This document shows positions 34,023 to 42,027 of a stretch of 64,000 bases of DNA, piece by piece (position 1 is the stretch's first letter; each line of letters opens with the position of its first letter). Below the pieces are notes generated by a model, which was not told the DNA's origin, did no database searches, and saw only the letters and a list, made by a program, of their open reading frames with translations. The position numbers were made by a program, and so were the translations under genes. The stretch is from Sporobacter sp963677825 (GTDB taxonomy: Bacteria; Bacillota; Clostridia; Oscillospirales; Oscillospiraceae), in the NCBI GenBank assembly GCA_963677825.2, contig CAXXEF010000001.1, forward strand, positions 558,001 through 622,000. Reading direction: 5' to 3'.

Positions 34023-34739
34023 TCATGCGTCCGACAGGCCCAGCATCTCTTCCGCGTTTGTCTTAAAGACGCGCTCGGCTTTTTCATGGCCGATAATACC
34101 CGCGGTTCGGTTAAACGCCGCTTTCATGACGGGCTTACGGCTAGTAGTATTATGCGCGTCCGTTGAGACGAAGCTGATCGTCCCGTCGGCCATGCTTGAA
34201 TACGACCAGAAGCCGTACCAGCCGCTGTCCGTCATCGGGACGGCATCGGCATTATGCTGCAGCAGGCAGCCCTGATCGCGCAGCATCGTCAGGATCGGAA
34301 TATCGTCCGCGCTGCGTAGCAGCCGCTCGCAATGCGCGATAACCGGCAGATAGCCCTGTCTCGTCAGCTCGATGACCGCTTGCTTCATCACTTTCGGCGG
34401 CATGCGCGAGCTGAACTCGGTGAGTACATAGTTTGTGCCGCCGAGCGTCAGGCATTCACCGCACGCAAGTGCTGCTGCCAGATGCTCGCCTGCAGCGCAC
34501 TCATTACCGACCAGCAGCGTCATGTCGGGGAACGATTCACGCGCGATGTCGCGCAGCGTCCGCGCTTTTTCCAGTACGAGCGCCGACGCCGGGCTAAAAT
34601 ACGACGGATCGTAATGCGGTGTCGCGACAAGCGTCCGGATGCCGTCGTCATAGGCGACGCGCAGCATGCTCAGCGATTGGTCAAGGTCAGCCGGCCCATC
34701 ATCAACGCCGCTGAGGATGTGACAATGGATATCGGTCAT
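34023..34739 (-). CDS. cpsB: CpsB/YwqE-family tyrosine-protein phosphatase (PHP domain)
   Basis: 238 residues. Begins MTDIHCHILSGVDDGP with metal-binding H-x-H, then TPHYDP (about 41), and later HCERLL and DAHNT motifs, the metal sites of the PHP phosphatase that dephosphorylates the CpsD-type kinase. Start overlaps the kinase stop by 4 nt (ATGA), so kinase and phosphatase are coupled. Controls polysaccharide chain length/export. Last gene of the minus-strand locus. Confidence 0.92.
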   Translation of the reverse strand: MTDIHCHILSGVDDGPADLDQSLSMLRVAYDDGIRTLVATPHYDPSYFSPASALVLEKARTLRDIARESFPDMTLLVGNECAAGEHLAAALACGECLTLGGTNYVLTEFSSRMPPKVMKQAVIELTRQGYLPVIAHCERLLRSADDIPILTMLRDQGCLLQHNADAVPMTDSGWYGFWSYSSMADGTISFVSTDAHNTTSRKPVMKAAFNRTAGIIGHEKAERVFKTNAEEMLGLSDA

Positions 34740-36109
34740 CGGCGGCTTTTTCCCCGCCGCTTCGTTTCGGCCGAGCCGTAGTAGTAGCTGCGCGGGTCGA
34801 TCGTCATGTTGGTGAGCACGACGCCCATCAGCTTGGCGCCGACCTTGTCGATATTCCGCTTGGCCTCCCGAACAAGTGTCTTATTTGTTTTGTCCATCGC
34901 AACGACGAACAACGCTCTATCGGCGATCCTGGATATGATAACCGTATCGGATACGTTGAGGATCGGCGGTGCGTCTATGATGATATAATCGTAACGCGCG
35001 CGCGCTTCGTCGATCGTATTATTAAACGCCACCGACCCGAGCAACTCCGTCGTCATGGACGTCAGCCGCCCCGTCGTCAATACGTCAAGCCCAGGTACGT
35101 CAACGACACGCTGGGTCGCCTCCGCCAATGTATATTTTCCGTAGATGATATCGGTCAAACCCGGCATCATATTGATCTTAAACATTCTGAACAGGTTCGG
35201 ACGGCGCAGGTCGCCGTCAATAAGCAGCACCTTCTTATGCTCCTGTGCCATCGCGATCGCCAGATTACTGCTGGCCGTCGTCTTGCCCTCTGCACCGACG
35301 GAGCTGGTCATCATCAAGACTTTGTGCGCGTCGTCTTTGATCATATAATTGATGTTCGTGCGCAGCATCTTGAAGCTTTCAGCGAGCATTGAATTAGGCT
35401 CGTTGAGCGCAATAAGGCTCTTATTATACGCACCGCGTTCCGCTTTAAACCGCGGTACCACAGCCAGTGTATCAATCTCAAGCTCCCGTTCGACGCTCTC
35501 CTGCGTTGTGTATGCATCGTTGAACAGATCGTGGAAGTAGATAATCAGCAACGATAAGATCAGCCCGATGACACCGGCCAGCAACGTAATAATGTTCAGA
35601 TTCGGCGATACCGGCTCGTCAGGCACAAGCGCCGTATCGATGATGCGGATATTCTCGACGTTGACGACGTCGGACACGGCCTGCATCAGCTCCGTTGCCA
35701 TTTCGTTAGCAACCTGCGCAGCAAGAACAGGATTTTCGCTGGAAAAGCTCAGCGTAAACAGCCGCGACGTTTCCAGTGTTGTCAGCGACAACGATTTACG
35801 AAAATCGATTAAACTCATGTCGACATTATACTTCTCAATGACCGGCTCGATCACATAGCGTGAATTGGCCAGCTCCTTGTAGTCAATGATCAGTTTATTA
35901 GACGCTTCAAGCTCTGAAAGCGAGAAGTTTGTCGTGGCATCCTGTTCGGTACCGATGAACATGATCGTCTCAGCCTTATATATCTTTGTAATATAGTTGG
36001 CGCTGACAAAACGAGCCCCGGCCGCCAGAACAATGACGAGTAATAATATAAGCCAGCTCTTTTTAAGCACCTTTGAAAAGGCCTCGACAATATTGAGTCG
36101 CTGATTCAT
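34736..36109 (-). CDS. Polysaccharide co-polymerase/tyrosine autokinase, CpsC-CpsD fusion
   Basis: 457 residues. N-terminal Wzz/CapA domain with membrane helices at about 20-37 and 170-192, then a BY-kinase: Walker A' SSVGAEGKTTASSNLA (about 267), second motif VLLIDGDLRRPN and Walker B YDYIIIDAPP (about 364). C-terminal Tyr cluster SYYYGS (about 446-450) provides the autophosphorylation tail. Membrane and cytosolic parts on one chain, as in Gram-negative Wzc, although the window is Gram-positive-like. No strong SD before the ATG. Drives polymer length with Wzy/Wzx encoded 9 kb upstream. Confidence 0.92.
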   Translation of the reverse strand: MNQRLNIVEAFSKVLKKSWLILLLVIVLAAGARFVSANYITKIYKAETIMFIGTEQDATTNFSLSELEASNKLIIDYKELANSRYVIEPVIEKYNVDMSLIDFRKSLSLTTLETSRLFTLSFSSENPVLAAQVANEMATELMQAVSDVVNVENIRIIDTALVPDEPVSPNLNIITLLAGVIGLILSLLIIYFHDLFNDAYTTQESVERELEIDTLAVVPRFKAERGAYNKSLIALNEPNSMLAESFKMLRTNINYMIKDDAHKVLMMTSSVGAEGKTTASSNLAIAMAQEHKKVLLIDGDLRRPNLFRMFKINMMPGLTDIIYGKYTLAEATQRVVDVPGLDVLTTGRLTSMTTELLGSVAFNNTIDEARARYDYIIIDAPPILNVSDTVIISRIADRALFVVAMDKTNKTLVREAKRNIDKVGAKLMGVVLTNMTIDPRSYYYGSAETKRRGKSRR

Positions 36110-36208
36110 GCTTAGTACGCCCCAATCACAAATTAATCACTGCAACAACAGCAGTTATCCTGCCATGAAGCATACCACAATACATGTCGAATTTCCAGTT
36201 TTTACGAG

Positions 36209-36246
36209 CGAAAAGGCGGGAATACATTTGTATTCCCGCCTTTTCG
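36209..36246. terminator. Terminator between beta-helix gene and kinase gene
   Basis: CGAAAAGGCGGGAATA/TATTCCCGCCTTTTCG perfect 16-bp stem, four-base unpaired loop. The U tract is short, so read-through into cpsCD is possible. Confidence 0.7.
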
Positions 36247-36262
36247 TGAGAGAAAGTGGAGA

Positions 36263-37666
36263 TTACACGACGCTCAAGACGTTTCCGCCGAGATAGTCGC
36301 CGGTAATATTACCGCTGAAAACACAGGCTGTGTCGATGGTAATCGCTCTTAAGTTACCCGAAAAACTGACCGTCAGTCCGAAACGCTGTGTAGCGTTCTG
36401 CTGATCGTCCAAGAATTCGCAGCCCGTAAAGGAGACGCTGTGCAGGTAGCCGGACGTGTCGTAATTATCGATGCGCACGCCATCGGAATTGTTGGCTGCG
36501 CTTCGCGAGTTGCTGGCGAATATGCATTCGTCGAAAACGATGCCGGACGTCCCGCTGGACTGCTCCGTTGTAATGAGCGAAACACCGCGGCCGGCATTTT
36601 CCCTGACGGTCAGGCGCTCAAAACGCACATCGGTCACATCGCGCGGCATGTCGACGCCCCAGTAGTTGCCGGAGACGATTGTATCGGATACCGTCACACC
36701 GGACACGTTGTTGAGATACAGGCCGCTTTCACCGTTATTCGCGAAATTACTGTCGGTGACGGTGATTGCGCGGATTGTGCCGAGCCAGCCCATCAAATCC
36801 AAGCCGCCTCCTTGATTCCCGGTGCATGTCACGCCTATGATCGTCACGTTTTCAACAAGCTCACCCTCGTTGGGCTCCAAATCGATACCGGCAGCCGGCG
36901 CCGTACCGCTCGTATTCTTAAACACGCTGTTTGTCACGATAACGCCTGACGCGTTTGTGACAGACAGTCCCTGACGGCGGTTGCCGTCGCCGATAACGTT
37001 GTCTATCGTCACGTTGCGCACGATGGGCGTGCCGCCGACGTAAATCCCGTCGCCCCAGCAGTCGGTGATCGTCAGATTAGACACCATAACGTTCTCCGCG
37101 CCGCCAGTAATCAGGATGCCCATCCCCCACTCGCCGCCAGCGCCCGTATGCTCGCTGCGCTCGCCGACGATCGTGCCGCCCGTTATCGTTACATTTGTCG
37201 CATTTTCAACCACAAGAACACTGGAGACACTGCTGGATGTCGGCATGGCTTTAAGAACCGTGTCATCACTGAGCGTCAACGTCTGATTAGACTGCAACCG
37301 AAGCGGATTGTCAACATTAATATAATACGTTCCGTTCGGAATCGTCACCGCATCGTTGGTGTCGAGTGCTTTTTGGAGCGCAGCCGTATCGTCCTGATTA
37401 TCGCTTCCATCTGCACCATACTGTGCCACATCGGTCGGCACCGTATCCGGTGTTTCGAAAGGCGTCTCGTTGAACACATTGCTGATCGTATCTGCATACG
37501 TATCGACCGGTGCTATAAACGTTATTGGCGTTTTGGCGTCATACTTCTCTGCTCTGCCCTGTTTATAATTTACTGCAAACGCAGAACCACCCATCAGCGC
37601 CATGACCGCTGCGACAAGCACTATAACCATCAGTTTTTTTAACAGTATGCGTGATTTACGTTTCAT
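36263..37666 (-). CDS. Secreted right-handed beta-helix repeat protein
   Basis: 467 residues from ATG 37666 (AGGGG 9-10 nt upstream); a TTG three codons earlier is the alternative. N-terminal signal/anchor helix (about 8-31). After a 50-residue linker, a pectate-lyase-type parallel beta-helix runs to the end: a start YGADGSDNQDDTAALQKALD then many coils with V-x-I/N-N ladders (NVTITGGTIVG, NVMVSNLTITDCWGDGIYVGG, GVTVSDTIVSGNYWG). Likely a surface polysaccharide-binding or -modifying protein (epimerase/lyase/hydrolase folds occur in this family); catalytic residues cannot be assigned. Controlled by three tandem c-di-GMP riboswitches. Confidence 0.88.
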   Translation of the reverse strand: MKRKSRILLKKLMVIVLVAAVMALMGGSAFAVNYKQGRAEKYDAKTPITFIAPVDTYADTISNVFNETPFETPDTVPTDVAQYGADGSDNQDDTAALQKALDTNDAVTIPNGTYYINVDNPLRLQSNQTLTLSDDTVLKAMPTSSSVSSVLVVENATNVTITGGTIVGERSEHTGAGGEWGMGILITGGAENVMVSNLTITDCWGDGIYVGGTPIVRNVTIDNVIGDGNRRQGLSVTNASGVIVTNSVFKNTSGTAPAAGIDLEPNEGELVENVTIIGVTCTGNQGGGLDLMGWLGTIRAITVTDSNFANNGESGLYLNNVSGVTVSDTIVSGNYWGVDMPRDVTDVRFERLTVRENAGRGVSLITTEQSSGTSGIVFDECIFASNSRSAANNSDGVRIDNYDTSGYLHSVSFTGCEFLDDQQNATQRFGLTVSFSGNLRAITIDTACVFSGNITGDYLGGNVLSVV

Positions 37667-37702
37667 TTTTCTCAACCCCTATACGATCGGCAGATGTTGG
37701 AT

Positions 37703-37781
37703 ACGGCAACCGGCTGTCATGACCGCTCTCGCGGTTTTAGACCCTTGGCTTTGCGTCCTTACCTTTCGATAAGTTTGCTAT
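37703..37781 (-). promoter_or_regulatory. c-di-GMP-I (GEMM) riboswitch, copy C (nearest the gene)
   Basis: Read on the minus strand: GCAAAC, short GAAA-closed hairpin, GGACGCAAAGCC core, GGGTCTA, GNRA-type hairpin, then the TGACAGCCGGTTGCC 3' strand, all hallmark GEMM-I elements. No terminator lies between it and the start codon 37 nt downstream, so translational control is possible. Confidence 0.88.
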
Positions 37782-37792
37782 TGTGGGATATA

Positions 37793-37834
37793 GAAACAAA
37801 AAAGCTTTGTTTGCGGTTGCGCAAACAAAGCGAC
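37793..37834 (-). terminator. Terminator after riboswitch copy B
   Basis: Minus strand GCTTTGTTTGCG/CGCAAACAAAGC, loop CAAC, then TTTTTTGTTTC. The loop-and-flank GCAACCG is complementary to CGGTTGC at the aptamer's 3' end. Confidence 0.88.
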
Positions 37835-37848
37835 ACATGTCACTTCAC

Positions 37849-37926
37849 TTCGGCAACCGGCTGTCATGACCGCTTTCGCGGCTGTAGACCCTTGGCTTTG
37901 CGTCCTTATCTTTCAATAAGTTTGCT
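37849..37926 (-). promoter_or_regulatory. c-di-GMP-I (GEMM) riboswitch, copy B (middle)
   Basis: Same architecture as copy C with GGACGCAAAGCC core and TGACAGCCGGTTGCC 3' strand; about 90 percent identical to copies A and C in the core. Followed by its own terminator at 37793-37834. Confidence 0.9.
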
Positions 37927-37952
37927 ATTATCGGTGATGTTCAATTATTTGA

Positions 37953-37991
37953 GAATAAAAAACTCCGTTTCGGCGGTTACCGAAACGGAGC
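37953..37991 (-). terminator. Terminator after riboswitch copy A
   Basis: Minus strand CTCCGTTTCGG/CCGAAACGGAG, loop TAACCG, then TTTTTTATTC. GGTAACCG in the loop region is complementary to CGGTTACC at the aptamer's 3' end. Confidence 0.88.
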
Positions 37992-38007
37992 AATTGTTGT
38001 GCTCTGC

Positions 38008-38083
38008 TGGTAACCGGCTGTCATGACCGCTTTCGCGGCTGTAGACCCTTGGCTTTGCGTCCTTATCTTTCAATAAGTTTGCC
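38008..38083 (-). promoter_or_regulatory. c-di-GMP-I (GEMM) riboswitch, copy A (promoter-proximal)
   Basis: GGCAAAC, GAAA hairpin, GGACGCAAAGCC, GGGTCTA, GCCGCGAAAGCGGT tetraloop hairpin and TGACAGCCGGTTACC 3' strand. First of three tandem aptamers transcribed from the promoter at 38113-38142. Confidence 0.9.
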
Positions 38084-38112
38084 TTTTTCAACTAATATAT
38101 CTTTGTATATTT

Positions 38113-38142
38113 ACTATAGTACATCATTATACTGAAAGTCAA
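38113..38142 (-). promoter_or_regulatory. Promoter for the triple riboswitch leader
   Basis: On the minus strand TTGACT (38137-38142), 18-nt spacer, TATAGT (38113-38118). The -35 overlaps the stop codon of the preceding gene, so the beta-helix gene has its own start within the locus; predicted leader about 440 nt. Confidence 0.75.
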
Positions 38143-39416
38143 TGGTCATTATGCCGATTTTCGACAGTTTTCTCTGTAACATTGAGAATATCTGATACGG
38201 CCTGGGTAATCGTAAGCCCATTACCAAGGAGAATAGACCTGCATCCCGCCGCCTCACCCGCCGCAACATCCGAAGGCTGGTCACCAATCATAATAGAGTG
38301 CTCTAGGTCAATGTTATAGTCACGAGCAGCGGCAAAAAGCAGTCCCGGCTTCGGCTTTCGGCAGTCACAGTCAATCTTCAGCGCCGATATTTCACCGTCA
38401 TACCCTTTGTCTGGATGGTGCGGGCAAACATACACCGCGTCCAGATAAGCGCCGTTTTTCCCGAGCAACGTCTGCAGTTTATTGTGGATGATGTCAAGCT
38501 GATCCAGCGTCACGTCGCCGCGCGCAACGACCGGCTGGTTCGTTACGAGCACGGCCAGGTAGCCGCTGCTGTTGACAGCTCGGACGGCTTTCGCGGCCCC
38601 GTCGATCAGCGTGAGTTGCTCCGGTGATGTTAGAAAACCGATATGATGGTTCAGTGTGCCGTCCCTATCAAGAAAGACGGCTTTTTGCTTGTTTTTCAGG
38701 TTGCGTGCTTCCGGTAAGCCGTATGCAATTTCTCGTTCAACCTGCGCGAGCCTGTCTGGTGTACCCATATCCCTGGCATACTCGCTGGATTCATAGGCCA
38801 TCAGCTGACCCGCCCCTACAAGCGGGGCAAGAACCTGACGATCAAGATCGGTTTTTTCCGGTGCAGTCAGCGCGCTCAAGGCTGTGGGTGAAAGGATGTG
38901 GATGCCGGCATTTACACGGTTCGGGTACCAGCCTTCCATCCGCTCCTTGTGCAGCCACGCGGTTACGACGCCGTCTTTGTTCGAAACGATGATCCCGCTG
39001 TCATACGGATGATCATTTGGGTGCGTAAAAAGCGTCGCCGCTCCACCTTCTTGTTTATGGTAGCGCAGAAATCGTGGCACATCAATATCGAAGACGATGT
39101 CACCGTTGACGAGCAGAAAATCGTCATCGAGCGCGTCCTTGATGTAAAATAGCGCGCCGGCTGTTCCAAGCGGTTCAGCTTCCTCAATATAACGGATGGA
39201 CACACCGAAACGGCTGCCGTCGCCGAAGTAGTCACGAATGACCTGCCCAAAATGGCCGATCACTAGAATGATGTCCGTGCAGCCCTGACGCTTAAGTACG
39301 TCAAGCTGCCGCTCAAGTACCGGTTTTCCCGCGACGGCTATCATCGGCTTGGGTATATGGGCGTTTACAGTGGCAATGCGCGTCCCCTTGCCGCCCGCCA
39401 TGATGACTGTTTTCAT
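38139..39416 (-). CDS. Fused D-glycero-D-manno-heptose 1-phosphate guanylyltransferase and heptose bisphosphate phosphatase
   Basis: 425 residues from ATG 39416. N-terminal nucleotidyltransferase (1-about 235; MKTVIMAGGKGTRIATVNAHIPKPM, VNGDIVFDID) is HddC-like; the C-terminal half (about 243-425) is GmhB-like HAD-IIIA with DRDGTLNHH, VTNQP and Zn cysteines/histidine in VCPHHPDK and CDCRKPKPG. Fusing the two would link dephosphorylation of heptose-1,7-bisphosphate to NDP transfer. The nucleotide (GDP in HddC) is inferred from pathway. Downstream of gmhA and hddA, completing the set. Confidence 0.88.
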   Translation of the reverse strand: MKTVIMAGGKGTRIATVNAHIPKPMIAVAGKPVLERQLDVLKRQGCTDIILVIGHFGQVIRDYFGDGSRFGVSIRYIEEAEPLGTAGALFYIKDALDDDFLLVNGDIVFDIDVPRFLRYHKQEGGAATLFTHPNDHPYDSGIIVSNKDGVVTAWLHKERMEGWYPNRVNAGIHILSPTALSALTAPEKTDLDRQVLAPLVGAGQLMAYESSEYARDMGTPDRLAQVEREIAYGLPEARNLKNKQKAVFLDRDGTLNHHIGFLTSPEQLTLIDGAAKAVRAVNSSGYLAVLVTNQPVVARGDVTLDQLDIIHNKLQTLLGKNGAYLDAVYVCPHHPDKGYDGEISALKIDCDCRKPKPGLLFAAARDYNIDLEHSIMIGDQPSDVAAGEAAGCRSILLGNGLTITQAVSDILNVTEKTVENRHNDH

Positions 39417-39425
39417 CAACGGCTC

Positions 39426-40073
39426 CTATTCACCAAAGAATTCATGCTCAACAACGAGACAGAGCATATGGTACAGCGGCATCTGCAAATTTTGGACGCG
39501 AAAGGCGTCCGTTCCCGGTACCGTAACGAGAATGTCTGCCGCGGTTTTAATCACACCGCCTGTTTCCCCCGTGAGCGCGACGACTGTCAGCCCAAACGCC
39601 TGTGCAACTTGACACGCATACAACACGTTTTTCGAATTACCGGACGTACTGAGCGCCAGCAAAACGTCGCCGGGTCGTCCGTATCCGTAAACCTGCTGCG
39701 CAAACGCCAGTTCAGGAGCCGCGTCATTCGAATAAGCCGTTATGAGCGCTGTCTCACTTACAAGTGAGATGGTTGGCAGCGCACGTTGAAGATTATTGAG
39801 GATGTATTCGGCGTCACCGGCGGCGCTTTTTCTAAGCTTCGTTTCTTCTTCCGGCAGCGGACGGCGCGGCAGAACAAACGATTTCATCAGCTCTCCCACG
39901 ATGTGCAACGCGTCCGACGCGCTGCCGCCATTGCCGCACACGAGCATTTTGCCGTCCGCCCGAAAGCAACTGATAATCGCATCGATGCCTTTGGCGAGAT
40001 TGTCACGCGCCGGTTCAAGCTCCGGTGTTTCATTCAGGAGTCTCTCCAACAATTCTTTGCTCGACTGCTTCAT
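39426..40073 (-). CDS. gmhA: SIS-domain phosphoheptose isomerase
   Basis: 215 residues. Isomerises sedoheptulose 7-phosphate to D-glycero-D-manno-heptose 7-phosphate. SIS-domain motifs CGNGGSASDALHIVGEL (about 47-63) and LSTSGNSKNV (about 133), as in GmhA. Slightly longer than E. coli GmhA. Ten nucleotides separate its stop from the next start, so it is cotranscribed with hddA and hddC-gmhB. Confidence 0.9.
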   Translation of the reverse strand: MKQSSKELLERLLNETPELEPARDNLAKGIDAIISCFRADGKMLVCGNGGSASDALHIVGELMKSFVLPRRPLPEEETKLRKSAAGDAEYILNNLQRALPTISLVSETALITAYSNDAAPELAFAQQVYGYGRPGDVLLALSTSGNSKNVLYACQVAQAFGLTVVALTGETGGVIKTAADILVTVPGTDAFRVQNLQMPLYHMLCLVVEHEFFGE

Positions 40074-40084
40074 CGTGTTCCCCT

Positions 40085-41086
40085 TTACCGCGTGGCATCC
40101 GGCGCTGTCTCCGGCGCAAAATACAAAACGCTCGTTCCTGTTTTTTCAAATTCAAACGGTACGTATAATAGCTCTTTAAGTGCTTTCTTAACAGCCGGCT
40201 GTGCTTGTTTGGTGACATAGAAAAGTAAAAATCCACCGCCGCCTGCGCCAAGCAGCTTACCGCCAAGTGCGCCGGCATTTTTGGCTAAAGCGTACAATCT
40301 GTCGATCGTGTCGTTGGATATGCCGGTATTTGTCCCACGCTTTAATTGCCATGCGTGGTCAAGCAGACGGCCAAAATCATCAAGATCGCCTTCTTCCGTC
40401 AATATTGCTTCGGCGGCGTCGACCAGTTGCTTCATCTCAAGCAGTCTGGCTGTGTTGTCACTGATATGCGCAATCGTTTCTTTTTGGATCGTGAAGGAAT
40501 TACGCGAAAATCCGGTAAAAAACAGCATTAGATTGTCGTTCAGGCGTTTTTTTCGATCGGGCGTGATGATGACGGGATTAACTTTGTACCCATCGGGTGC
40601 AAAGTCGATGCGGTTGAGACCGCCAAATGATGCGGCAATTTGATCCTGCTCGCCGCCGCTCTCCCCACACAAAACACGTTCGAGGTAGATCGCCTCGTCG
40701 GCCAGCTTATTCTTGCTTGCGTACTGGCCCTGCAGCGCATAAAACGCACTGAGCAGTCCAACAGCAAACGAACTACTCGTTCCGAGTCCTGTCCGTGCAG
40801 GCAAATCGGCTTCATAACTGACGCGCAAATCGCTTAGCCCAACGTACTTCATGGCCTCGCGAACAGCCGGATGACGGATGTCGTCGCGGCTGCTGACGCG
40901 CTCGATCTTTGAGTAAACAACTTCCGTGGCATATTCGAAGAAGCGTGGCAGTCGCCGGACATTAACGTAGCAATACTTGTCGATCGTTGTGGACAGTACA
41001 CAGCCGCCATGCGTATGATAAAACTCTTTAAAATCCGTCCCACCGCCAAAAAAAGACATTCGAAACGGTGTTTGCGTAATGATCAT
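40085..41086 (-). CDS. hddA: GHMP kinase, D-glycero-alpha-D-manno-heptose 7-phosphate kinase-like
   Basis: 333 residues. GHMP-family ATP-binding motif PARTGLGTSSSFAVGLLSAF (about 91-110) and the C-terminal LLGAGGGGFLLFY (about 285-297). N-terminus MIITQTPFRMSFFGGGTDF matches the HddA/fucokinase-like clade. Together with gmhA and hddC-gmhB it makes GDP-heptose from sedoheptulose 7-phosphate; substrate assignment rests on the neighbours. Within the polysaccharide locus. Confidence 0.85.
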   Translation of the reverse strand: MIITQTPFRMSFFGGGTDFKEFYHTHGGCVLSTTIDKYCYVNVRRLPRFFEYATEVVYSKIERVSSRDDIRHPAVREAMKYVGLSDLRVSYEADLPARTGLGTSSSFAVGLLSAFYALQGQYASKNKLADEAIYLERVLCGESGGEQDQIAASFGGLNRIDFAPDGYKVNPVIITPDRKKRLNDNLMLFFTGFSRNSFTIQKETIAHISDNTARLLEMKQLVDAAEAILTEEGDLDDFGRLLDHAWQLKRGTNTGISNDTIDRLYALAKNAGALGGKLLGAGGGGFLLFYVTKQAQPAVKKALKELLYVPFEFEKTGTSVLYFAPETAPDATR

Positions 41087-41176
41087 CGTCTGACCACCTC
41101 TCTTTTATAGATAACAGACTGTAATAATTACGACTGTATCCATGCATATGTCTGCGCTCACGAATAGCCAATCCCG

Positions 41177-41965
41177 TTACTTGAACAAGCCTCCGGGGCG
41201 TAATTTCATCAACGTAACGGCCAATTTCCCAAGCAGCGACCTACCGCTAAATATATTGTAGTAGGTCTTCGGCGTGCCGCCGAATCGGATCTTAAACATG
41301 TCAATACCCGTCGGCTCCTCTAGACCCCATATGCCGCCCCAGTCGTGTGTTTCATATCCGATATCTCGCAGATATTGGAGATCCGACGAGTGTAGAAGCT
41401 TGTTAGCTTGTACAGCCATGTCGGCATCGACCGACGGATTGCGAAAATCAGACATGGAATACATGCCGCGCGCTGTTTTACCGTCGCCGATAAACATATG
41501 CCAAACAAGGCGGTACCCGTTGAAAAATGCGCTCGTTAAGTATAGGCTGTCCGCCTCGATGTACCGCTGGACAGCATTCATATTAAAATGGCCGTCAAAA
41601 CCTTTTTGCTGTGTAAATCGAGTATAACTGTCCTTGAGCTCGTCGAGCAGCTCCGGTTGTGCGCGGATTTGTGCCGACGTATAGGTTTTAATCTCGATGT
41701 CGTTTTTTCTGGCTTGAGTAATCTGCCTTTTGTGTCCGCGTGATATTTTGCGGTAAATCTCTTCCGGCGTCTCACGTAAATCGCTGACAAGCGTTTTTTG
41801 CGCAACCGATATAGCGTTCTTAAGCGAGCTCACTTCAGCGCAATGAAAAAAAACAATATCCGCATTGCTATTTTTCACAATATCCGAGAGCACTTCCGGG
41901 TCGTTGCCCGGATACCAGACGGCCTGAATCTTTAAGATAGACTTTTTATAAATAATGCTGAGCAC
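41177..41965 (-). CDS. FemAB/GNAT-like acyltransferase
   Basis: 262 residues. Carries GNAT-like FemAB fold hallmarks: RKISRGHKRQITQARKNDIEIK (about 93-115), DSYTRFTQQKG, a central beta region and the C-terminal YETHDWGGIWGLEEPTGIDMFKIRFGGTP motif typical of peptidoglycan-interpeptide or lipid II aminoacyl transferases found in polysaccharide clusters. Substrate unknown; might add aminoacyl/acyl groups to polymer subunits. Second FemAB-like gene of the locus; the other is at 48912. Confidence 0.72.
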   Translation of the reverse strand: MLSIIYKKSILKIQAVWYPGNDPEVLSDIVKNSNADIVFFHCAEVSSLKNAISVAQKTLVSDLRETPEEIYRKISRGHKRQITQARKNDIEIKTYTSAQIRAQPELLDELKDSYTRFTQQKGFDGHFNMNAVQRYIEADSLYLTSAFFNGYRLVWHMFIGDGKTARGMYSMSDFRNPSVDADMAVQANKLLHSSDLQYLRDIGYETHDWGGIWGLEEPTGIDMFKIRFGGTPKTYYNIFSGRSLLGKLAVTLMKLRPGGLFK

Positions 41966-42027
41966 AAATACGCCTCCTAAATTCTTTACAGAAAATAAAC
42001 ACTTTCAACATCTAGCTGTCCAGCCGC

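Noticed and set aside
37667..38110. The three direct repeats as a CRISPR array, IS fragments or a duplicated gene piece
   Set aside because: Repeat length (about 75 nt), terminators between units and the GGACGCAAAGCC/GACAGCCGG core fit GEMM-I riboswitches on the minus strand.
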